From Buddleja alternifolia (Eukaryota; Streptophyta; Magnoliopsida; Lamiales; Scrophulariaceae), in assembly GCA_019426215.1 (NCBI GenBank), contig CM033394.1:1178001-1242000 (forward strand): a stretch of DNA of 64,000 nt, in the 5' to 3' direction. Position numbers and translations under genes: made by a program. This document shows positions 33,372-43,985 of this stretch, piece by piece. The notes beneath the pieces were generated by a model. It did no database searches, was not told where the DNA came from, and was given only the letters and a program-made list of their open reading frames with translations. Positions within the stretch are counted from its first letter, which is position 1; each line of letters opens with the position of its first letter.

Positions 33372-35025
33372 TCTAATGATATGATGGACGGACTTTACTC
33401 ATCTCAGTCTCAACTCTCAACCCATCCACCGTAAACCCGTATGGAATTACAATAACGGGTCTAATGGCTCTCATGTGATAATACGCAATTGTATGACTTA
33501 CAATTTGTGTTAGAGAATGAAATGAAACATATCACTAAATCGGTTTTAATTGAGTTCAATTCAATCATATAAAAAATATATAATTGAATCATATCTGTTT
33601 TACGATAATTTGTACTTCATTGAGAGTGACGTATCAGAAGAAAAATAATGTAATGTTTGTCATACAATAAATTCTATATTGTCAAATGGGATATATAAAT
33701 TAAAGTAGATACATAATACAAGTCGGGATCATGATCTTGACGCTTCAAGACAAATCATCTTATAAAAGAACATTGGTTAACTTAATTTTTAAATTGTAGA
33801 AACATTTCTCGTGTCCTCATTATTGAATCGTAGAAATAATTAATTAGTATCATTTCTATGTAACTACAACATAAATCTCTCTATTAAGTTCAAATTTGAC
33901 TTTATAATACTTGGAACTACACTCAAATATGAGTTATATGTGAAGAAATAAAAGATTGAATGTAAAGAAAGGATATAAAAATACACATTAGATATTAAGA
34001 AAATTCTGTACAATGTCACGTAAATTTTGAGTTTACCAAAAAATTAATTTATGCACTTGATCTGTATTAAAAAAATAAAAGTTGACTTATAAGCTCATTT
34101 TGCTGAACATTTACGATATAAGTAGAGTTGTTAGTTTCAGTGTAGTGTACTAATATAGCTTAATCCTTATCTCGTTCATACCAAGAAAGAGGAATACGGT
34201 GCTTACTGGAGATAGAGGAGGAAATGCTATGTACAGGTAAAGGTAATCGTGAAAAAATGTAACAAAATTTTCTGCCCACCCAATCATGAGTACAAAATTC
34301 TAACATGCATTTTGTTTGACCAATCCCAAATATAAATTATAGAGTACGTGAATTATATTTGTAATGTGATTGACTACTCACTTTATATAATACAATTGAG
34401 GTCGAACAAACCCACATCAAAATAAAATTTTCCACTATAATTGATGAGAAACTAGACCCGACGCTAATACACTTGATCCACCGTATAATGACCACACATA
34501 TGATACACGGATACAAGTACAAGAATACGAATATGATACAACACAGATATGAAATACAATAAATTTTAAAATTTTAGGATATGATACGTTGATTATACGT
34601 GTATATTAATGAATACATGAAATTTAAAAATAGATTTGATTCAATATAGTTTCATTGACATAAATAAAATTTTGTTTAATTTTTTAAATTTCTTTGTCAT
34701 TTGTTTAACTTTAAGTCTTTAACAGAAGACCAGAAACATTATATTTATTCCTATTTTAGCCCAAAACATATTATATAATAATAATAAAGCACTTTGCTTT
34801 GTATCCAAGTTGTGTGTAGACACTTTAAATTTTGTATCAATTACAGTATCCAAAATCTTTTCTTTTCTTTTCTTTTTATTTTTGAAAGCCTCAAAAATGT
34901 GTCAAATATAGTATCCAGACGACATATATACAGGAATATCTCCTCCGATACGAGTACAACACTACCCAGGATCATTTTTAGAGCACCCGAGCTAAGACCC
35001 CACCCATCCTCGTGCTTTTCATACC
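33372..35025. other. No gene seen until the glutaredoxin promoter
   Basis: AT-rich intergenic DNA. Base composition rises from about 34970 as the glutaredoxin promoter begins. Confidence 0.4.
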
Positions 35026-35033
35026 TATAAAAT
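35026..35033 (+). promoter_or_regulatory. TATA box of the glutaredoxin gene
   Basis: TATAAAAT lies 113 bases upstream of the ATG at 35139. A C-rich leader follows (CCACCCCCC, CTCCCCCACCCACCC, then an AC repeat). Confidence 0.6.
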
Positions 35034-35138
35034 AACCCACAATCCACGTACCCATTCACTCGCCACCCCCCTTAAAATTTCCAAGCAAAATCTCCCCCAC
35101 CCACCCGTTGACACACACACACACAATTATTATTTGCT

Positions 35139-35537
35139 ATGCAAGGCCTCAGCCGTTACGACGGCGGCGTCCGCCTCGAACTCACCACCACCACCACATC
35201 ACCGCTCGCCATCGACGTCGCGGAGTCGACCGAGATGCGCATCCGCCGCCTCATATCGGAGAACCCCGTCGTCATCTTCAGCCGCTCTTCATGCTACATG
35301 TGCCACGTCATGAAAAGCCTCCTCTCCTCCATCGGAGTTCACCCCACCGTCATCGAATTGGACGAGGACGAGATTTCCTCCATCGTCTTCGGCGGCGCGT
35401 CCGTGTCGCCGGCGCTCTACATAGGCGGCGCGTGCGTTGGTGGCCTTGAGAGCTTGGTGGCGTTACACTTGAGTAATAATCTTGTGCCTAAGTTACTTGA
35501 AGTTGGTGCTATGAGGAGTGAATTTTTAATTACATAA
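35139..35537 (+). CDS. CC-type (ROXY) glutaredoxin, intronless
   Basis: CC-type glutaredoxins are plant-specific; they bind TGA bZIP factors in the nucleus and act in flower development, stress and jasmonate/salicylate signalling. The 132-residue protein has one thioredoxin fold: a strand VVIFSRSSCYMCHVMK (active site C52-Y-M-C55, the CC-type position), HPTVIELDE, the cis-proline strand SVSPALYIGG and the glutathione-site GGLESLVALHLS. Length and single-exon structure match the family. The second active-site residue is Tyr rather than the common Cys, and the C-terminal ALWL-type motif for TOPLESS recruitment is missing (it ends EFLIT), so it may lack the repressor contact. Coding GC is far above the surroundings, as usual for this class. 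Confidence 0.88.
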   Translation: MQGLSRYDGGVRLELTTTTTSPLAIDVAESTEMRIRRLISENPVVIFSRSSCYMCHVMKSLLSSIGVHPTVIELDEDEISSIVFGGASVSPALYIGGACVGGLESLVALHLSNNLVPKLLEVGAMRSEFLIT

Positions 35538-35632
35538 TATAAAAATAGTATTATTATTATTAGTATGATGAAAAAAATTAAATAATTACTAGGAGAGGAA
35601 ATAGCTTGTTTTCTTATTTATGATTATTGTTG

Positions 35633-35687
<55 letters not shown>

Positions 35688-37939
35688 TGTAATTTGCTTG
35701 TTAAGTTATGTTTTCTTAGAAATGGTAATTGTGATTAGGATGAAATTATATATGTTGAGTTATGACTATCTATGTGAATGAAAATTAAATTTGCAAGAGT
35801 AGCTTGATATGATATTTATTTTATTTTTATTTTTATCTTTTTTTGAGGTTAAAACAAAGGTGTGGTGAAGATATTGTGTATTTAATATTGAAAGTTGAGA
35901 TTAAAATTAATTGCAAATTTTATTTAGATGAGCAAATTAATTTATGATTTGTATTTTTCTTGATTGAAGGAGTAATGGGGATCTTATTTTTTGCCATTTG
36001 TCAATCTCTTGAGAAAAATTATATTTCCATTTCTATGTTACCTCATGAATATCCGAACAATTTTGCAGGAATATACTTAACCTTGTTTAAATTTCCTGGA
36101 AATTGTTCTCAAATAAATTTGGTATCGCAATTGCTAAATTGATGCACTTAATTTGTGGTCCATTACAAATTGCTTTTGATTACCAAATAGTGGGAATTTT
36201 TGTTAATTTTTAATACTATCCCAAATATATCCAACTAGAGTGATTCTTTAAAAATCTCGAGATTTCAAGTGAAAATATAATTATAACTATACATATATTA
36301 TGAACTCATATGATTATAAATCTCATTGCTTGAGTAATTATAATTATTTCAAGATTTTGAATTTCAAGAGCTCTAAAAAATGAGTGAATCTCAGCTAGTG
36401 ATCCATGGTACTTGGATACTTTTTGATGAGTTTCCTTTATGTTTTTCCAACCCATATTTAGTATGATGTAATGTATTTTTGTACCTCTGGTATTATTAAT
36501 CATTTATGATGCACGAACAATTCGAAAACGCATGAGCAATTCAAAAAATAAACACTCATGCAATATCAGACACGTATTCGTAAGTAGAAAAGAACATTTT
36601 CCATAAAATGAAGCAAATTCCAATAGAATCTAGACCAGAGAGACCCTAAAGAAAAGGAAAGATGGGGGAGAAAGAGGACAAACATTGAATTATTATTATT
36701 ATTGACATAAAGATTCCATAAGTCCTAGCTTTAATAAAAATGATTGAAAAAAAGCTACCACGGAAACACGACGTTGATTGAAATTCAATGACCAAAATGG
36801 CATCCACTTGTAACATTCATTTATTTATTTATTTTTATTTTTATTCATGATTCTTTTTGTTGATAAAACCAATTATTGAAAGCGACAACGAGTATTAATA
36901 GAGCATATGCTTTACTCCAAGATGTTTGTCAACATTCCAAAAGACAATGGAAAAATTTATATAAATTAAGTTTATCTTATTTTTTTGACACAATAAAATA
37001 TATTGTATATAGCCCCAAACAGTTGCGTGAAAAAGATAAATACATAATATACACTCAGATTGCTGGACTCAATTTGTCATGAAATTACTCAAGAGACAAT
37101 GCTTATGTTGTTCAATTTTGTTATCGGAAAATTTAGGATTTTAAATGTGTTTATAATCGTAATTATCTATATATAATAAAATATATATGATTAGTTAATT
37201 GATGATCGCTATTGTCTTTGAAATTTAAAGTGCCCACATAATGTTCAATGTTCTTACGATGTATTTGGAATGTATGTAGTATTTTTGGGAGCACCAGTAT
37301 TGCTTGCAGTACTAGAAGACGAAGAATAACTTTACAATATGGTGATAACATGATCAAAAATTTTATTGAATTTTAGCATAACAAATAAGGATAAATTTTT
37401 TCATAAGACAACTTTAGAAATTTACATCAATGTCGTTCACATTTGGAACTCTTGGGACCTCAAATCCGGGGTTGAATTCCACCACACATGTAAGTATATA
37501 TATGTGGGTCTCATGCGAATAAATACATAGGAAAACGTACAGATTACTCGGAACTTGAGGTCTCGAGACCTCCATAGAATGATCTGTTGATATCCTGCAA
37601 CTCAAGAGAGGTAACTCGGGAATCAACTCAAATCCTCTTTAAAGATAAAATAAGCCAAGAATATGTGTTAAAATGCCAAAATTACCCTCCACTTGATATT
37701 ATTTTTCACTTATGGCTATTTAAAGAAGAAATTGTATTTAAGTCTATATATACCGAACCCACTTCAAAAATCTTTCCTAATACGGCAAAAGAAAGGTTAT
37801 GATTTAAAGGGTTCCATTATGAGAGGAAGAGATCGACGCCCACTTCATGTTAATGGGCCCACTCTTTGTACAGTGCATGTCAGTTTAGTTCAGATTTTCA
37901 AATTTGGCGTTTTATTTCGTGCATATGCAAGTAATTGTA
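35538..37939. other. No gene seen
   Basis: Glutaredoxin 3' flank and AT-rich spacer. A TA microsatellite interrupted once by GT fills 35638-35684. No convincing frame. Confidence 0.5.
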
Positions 37940-37951
37940 TATGATTTTAAT

Positions 37952-38145
37952 ACCAAAAAAGTCCAGTATAGTTAGTAGATAGTTGGGTTATTTAAATATG
38001 TTGTTTAGGGTTCGATTCTTAATTGTGTGTATGAAAAAGACTTTGTTGGGAGAGGCAAAACTCACTTAGGTGATTTCTACGCCTTAAAGGATCAATTTTC
38101 GACTTCCAGCTGAGAGAAACTCTTGGTATAAACGAAAAAAAAATG
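37952..38145 (+). mobile_element. tRNA-derived SINE, 194 bp
   Basis: It is flanked by perfect 12-base duplications TATGATTTTAAT (37940-37951 and 38146-38157). It contains a B-box-like GGTTCGATTCT at 38009-38019 and an A-box-like TAGTTAGTAGATAG upstream at the usual spacing, and ends in GGTATAAACG plus an A run. Pol III promoter boxes, A tail and target duplication identify a SINE. Confidence 0.8.
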
Positions 38146-38157
38146 TATGATTTTAAT

Positions 38158-40354
38158 AGATTATAGAGTCTGATAAAAAAAACATATTATTTGCGAATGA
38201 CTAATGTCACATATCCAGCTTAAGTTGTTTTGGAGGGTGATTTAATTTGGTGATGATGATATAGCCTTTAATTATAAGTAAATCGACATACTCCTTGTAA
38301 TATGTATGTCAAATATAAATAAGATCTCTTGTCGTGAAAATAGATATTATTTGCTGGATCACATAAATCATGTATTGTTTTGTATATTTAATTTTACCTT
38401 CAACATTTTTCTATCACTTAATTTGTAGCCAACATATCCAAGCCAATTTAGATTTAGAAGGAAATATTTTTTATAGGCTTTGTGCATTCGTGAAGTTTGG
38501 GTCTTTGTTTTAGATTTGAAGTTTCATCTTGTATCTATATATGGATGCAAACTTTAGTCTTAAGTGTATAATATGTTTCAACGAATATATATATCTATGA
38601 CATGAATCATATGCATTTAAAATTTTAAGATACAGTTCAAAATATAAAATAAATTATCAAATTAAACAAATGATCCAAATCAATATTTGTAATTTAAATA
38701 TAAAATGAATTACCAGATTATCAAAATTCAAAAGTGCTCTTTCTAAAAACGTCATCCACCACTACTGCGGCATCCTCCACTGCCCCCAAAACCCAAAATT
38801 GTGTGTTAAATTGATATAAATGGAATCACACATGGCAACCGTTTATAGGTAAGGAGGCAATAATAGTGGGGCCGACATGGAATCTTTCAATGCTTAACCC
38901 TAGAGAGAATCTGCAACTCAATCTTGAAAAAAAGAATCCAAACAAGGTTTTTCAACAGACTTAAATCATTAAAAGTGAATAGTTGAATGTGTACTTTTAT
39001 GCCTTTGTTAGAGCCTAGAGGGAGGAAAATTGAAGTAGCCCATTTGAAAAACTTATAATGTTTGATTAAGCAAGAATTAAGATTTGTTTTCTAGTATATT
39101 GATAAGATTATGATACTACAGTTGAGTTATTTACCCAAACGATCTTTATCAAAAAGATCAGTCCATAATTTTTTTTCCCGAGATAATGAAGTGAGTAACA
39201 CATTCAACTAACAACCAAATTATAATGCTTGATTAAATGAGAATCATATTTATGGTGGGAATACAAAGTTTCAAACTGAGCTATATGTCATAATGAATAT
39301 TGACGACCTATAATTTCTTTTGTCGGAAATAATAGATATGAGTTTCATTCGATGTAACTTTTTATCCAAAAAAAAAAAAAAAAAAAAAGAAGTGAGTAGC
39401 CCATGATGTACCCACCCCCACGAAAAGAAAAAAAAAAAGAAAAGGTTTTTTTATTGGTGATGTTTGGTTCACTCTGTCTCCAACTAAGTCTAAAGTTTTA
39501 AAAAGCCTCTTTAAATACTTTTAATTTTGTTCCCTTTTTCTTGCATCATTGCTTACTCAAGTCATGTTTGCTTTGATTCTTTATGGGGTTTCCACTTTAA
39601 TTTGAGTTGATTTTTTTCACTTATCATTACCTAACTATCCATGTTTGCTTAAATACAATGCTTACGTGTCACACCATTAACTAATTAAAACATTTTATAG
39701 GTACTTAAATACATAAAAGCTTCCCTGGTTAGGATCTCTTATTGGTTTGTTTGCGAAAGAAAAGTACCGCTTAAACTAAGCTCATATGTATCGTACATTT
39801 TTTCTCCATTACTCATCCATGGCAAGTTTGACATTAAGAGTGTAAATAAGCCGATCCAAGCCGATAAACATTGTTCAAGATCAATCGAATCTTTAACGAG
39901 CTCAAAACTTTATGTTCGAAACCAACTTAAAGTTTTAAAAGGTTTTTAACCAAATCAAACATTTTTAGAACTCGAGCTTCGTACCTTCTCAAATGAAGTG
40001 AGGTATTCGAATTTGTTTGTTATGTTTAAGAAATCAGTCTCAAATGAACTTCCATTACTCGGTATACAATATGCAGTATCGAATAGTTTGCTTTCTTTTT
40101 CAGCATCGACTTTATGCAAAAACCCTTAAAAAATGAAGCGTAATGGTGAAAGAAAGTAGGATCAGAACCAAAAAATAGGATGTATTGCCAAAGGACATGG
40201 TTTGCAAAATCAATGGTACACATTATACTTCATCTCTCAGTCACATTCTTTCTGATTTGCTGCTAAAATCTCTCTGTTACCTTTGTATTTGTGTTGTTCT
40301 ATTCTAATCCCAAAATGTCGATTTTAAAAAAATAAAAAAAATAGCCAACTCTAT
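38158..40354. other. No gene seen
   Basis: AT-rich spacer with A runs at 39369-39388 and 39430-39440. It ends at the 3' end of the carrier gene. Confidence 0.45.
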
Positions 40355-43300
40355 CTATAACCCAGTCCAATTCATAAATTTCTTAATCTCATCATACAAA
40401 ACCAAAACTGCTGCTGCACCAGTACTCCTAAATATATTCGACAACGCCCCACGATAAAACGACCCGAATCCTTCAATCCTATAAATCTTCCTCCAACAAT
40501 CCAATGTACTATAATACATTGGCCTCTCTAAACCCGATTGCATCATCATTCGCCTCCTCACCGTATCAAGTGGATACGAAATCAGCCCCGCCGTAGTTGT
40601 GACGGCCTGCGCAGCGCACCAGCGTTTCCACAACACCACATCAGATCCCGACTCTTTCGTCATCATCTCTTTTATAGTATCGAACCCACCAAAATAAAGG
40701 CCTCTATGTACAACCATTCCATGCAGGGAGGCGGGAAGTCCTCTGTAAATCCCTCGTATTCCGTCTTTCTTGTGTATGGTACTAAGGAAGTGGGAAATGC
40801 CTCTGAATTGGCGGGTTTTGGTATTACCAATATCAGCAGCGAGGCGGGTGTGGGCGATATCAAGAGGGTAGATTATGATTAGGGTTGTGCAGCCGGCTGC
40901 TGACCCAGCGATGAAGTTGGCGGATGGTCCAGATAGGAGATCGCCTTCTCGTGAGTTGCCACGTAGGATGTTTTTGTATAGATCCTGTCAAGAGATACAT
41001 GAGGTTAACAGAGAGAGAAAGAGAGAGCGGTTAATGTCCAACAGCTATATCAAAACGTCACATAGGCAAACTTATATACCCCTGCGTGAGACCTTAATTA
41101 CGAAAAACACCCCGAGATATGAAAAATTGCCATAACTTCAGCTATCAGTAAAAGCATACTACAATTTAACCTGTTGTCATTAAAAGCATATTGCAATTTC
41201 ACATGCTATATTTCGAGTTGTCAGGTTCTAGACTAACACAGAAGGTGTCTTGGTTTACAGAACCTCGGGAGCCCCTGGTAATTACCCAATAAGTGATAGA
41301 GCGAGCATGTAATTATCTATATTTTATTGACACATCCTTTCAGCGGTGATTTTAGAGTGATTTTGTTAAATTTTGATGTTACATATAATTTGTAACAAAG
41401 TTTTCGTGTATGCAATCATCCATCTATACAAAACCAAACTTCACAAAGCTTCAAAGAAGTCACAGATGTGCTAAAGTTATTGAAGATCATAAAACGGATA
41501 TACTCAAATCGGAAACAAGAATCTAATTCAGTAACCTTATTGAACATCTAGTTTTTCAAAAACATAAACAGTATACATCTTGTAAACCAACCGTCTCCAT
41601 TTTCAACGGTTTGGCCATATTACATCACGTAAGGGATTAAGTATCAGCAGCTTACCGACTCTGTTTCTTCCACGTACATCTCAACCCTTGTTCTGAAGTA
41701 AATAAATGTGGATAAGATTGGGGACACAGCATTTAAAGACTTAATGCTAATATCTGAGCTCATCTTCTGCAACAACACTATTAAAGAAGCTTTTCATGTG
41801 AAGTTACTTTGTCCTGTCAGTTCTCAAGTAGGCACTTGATAGAGTCTGATAAAAGAGATAAGAATAAAAACCCCGACTCGAGGATTCAATTTTTCTAGAA
41901 GGGCATTTTTGTCATTTTACAATAGCAGCTGTAGTCCTAGACTATAGATATAAATAGGTTAAGACATTCAGAAACCAAAAGAGAACCTATAAATTGGCCG
42001 TTGACATATATATTATTCGCCAAACCACGTAAACCTTGTTGTGATTTTTCTTTTGGTTCCTAGCACAACTGGAACTTGTTTTACAAATAACTTAGTAGTT
42101 CTTCTGATATCAGAAGTCAATAAACACGAAGAGGATTTAAGTACCGACTCTAATGTCAACTCCTGATCTGCAACTGCACTACTGCAGCATTTGAGAAGCT
42201 ATTAATGTGGTGATGTCTATCTTATGCATATAGAGGAGGGAAAATTCTAAAATTCTATGTTGGACCCGTTCCATTGGTCTTGGTGTGTTAAACACCACAC
42301 ATTTGGGTTGGGGTGGGTGGTTTTTATCACCCACCACCTATGTTCTTACCACCCACCCCAACATAAATATGTGGTGTTTAAGGCACCAGGACCAACGGCG
42401 TGGGACTAGCATAGAATTACCCTATAGAGGAGGTTTCAAGGGTTATTTTCTCACTTTTCTACATCGTGTGTGAAGTCGCGACACCATCAAAGTTGTATAA
42501 AAGATAATGAGCCATACAAACGTAAACAAACCTTCACCGAGCAATAATTAAAACTTATCGTCGGCTACTCAAAAATGACATAACCTCCAACAGAGGGCCG
42601 TATGATATATAGCTGAAAACAGTATAAACCGTCTTTTTAATTTGTAAAACACCTGCACCCTCTCAATAAATGACAATGCCAATCATCCTCCGGTCATTTT
42701 TAAGAGCTCTAGACTCAAAGTCCTAGGAAAATCATAATCATTCACGTGGTGGGGCCCATGTAGAGTCCAGCATACACGAGCAAGACTTATAGATCTTAGG
42801 AGCTCCTCTCTTAATCCTCTTAAAACTACCACAGCCGAAATCAACTACAGCCCATTTAGGACAAGGGTCGTTATATACAATCCTGAGTTATTGAAGAAAC
42901 AAAAGAAAATTTCTGAACTGTCACAACATATAAAAAGCTTAGCCTGGCTATACGTCGACCAGTTCTTGAAATCGCCCTTTAGGAGTATACAAACCAGCAT
43001 GTTGCCCCCGAAACATTCACCATTTGTAACATTCTCAAATTGGAGCCGACAATACGTTTAGCATTCAACTTCACCTTAATAACCACCTCAAATGAGTACA
43101 TTCTACATTTTGTTGATCAATACCAAACACCACCGAGTTTTATTGCCATTCTCAGAACTCATACAAAACAGAATCCACCATGGAATTGGATCATCTTAAA
43201 ATATATACATTTCAACTAGGACACACTTCTGAAAATAGCACAGGCCTTATGATCAAAATTACAAATACACACACACACACACTCCAACACCGTGCCAATA

Positions 43301-43942
43301 TAGATTAAGCTCCCTTCGAAAGTTGGAGTGTCATTCTAGGAGCTCCGTTGACATTTCGATACAATCACAACCATAGTGGGCACCCACATGGAGCCACCAT
43401 ACACGGTTTTTGAGACATGCCCCCCCCCCCCCCCCCCCCCCCGAAAACCCCCTGGAGTTCCCTAAGAATCACTCATTAACGACCATCCACACATACTACT
43501 ACAATCTACAGTCTACATATAGAACGATAACCCGATATAACGCATCATTTAAATCTAACATTTCCTACACCAATCAAGTTTAATCATTTTTGAAAATGCA
43601 ACAAATATGACATGAATCAACAAACCAAACAAAAGAATCTCATAAATATCAAAACATTTTTTTAAAATTACTATAACCTTGAGAGAGAAATTGATTCAAA
43701 TGTAACATTTCCTACACCAACCAAGTTCATAATTCTTGACAATACAACAAATATGACAAGAATCAACAAACCAAAACCAATATTTTAAACCTGGACCAGT
43801 AGTCGAACAGGATGACTAATTGGGTAGTTAGTCACTGGTTCAACCGGTTGAACCAGTGTGAAAAAACCGGTTGACCCAATATAAATACATAATTACATAT
43901 GTTAATATCTTTCAAAAAATTTATTTAACAACCCAAATATGA

Positions 43943-43985
<43 letters not shown>

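Noticed and set aside
35108..35449. His/Arg/Pro-rich frame overlapping the glutaredoxin
   Set aside because: It is a shifted frame of the glutaredoxin gene; its odd composition comes from GC-rich codons and it has no features of its own.
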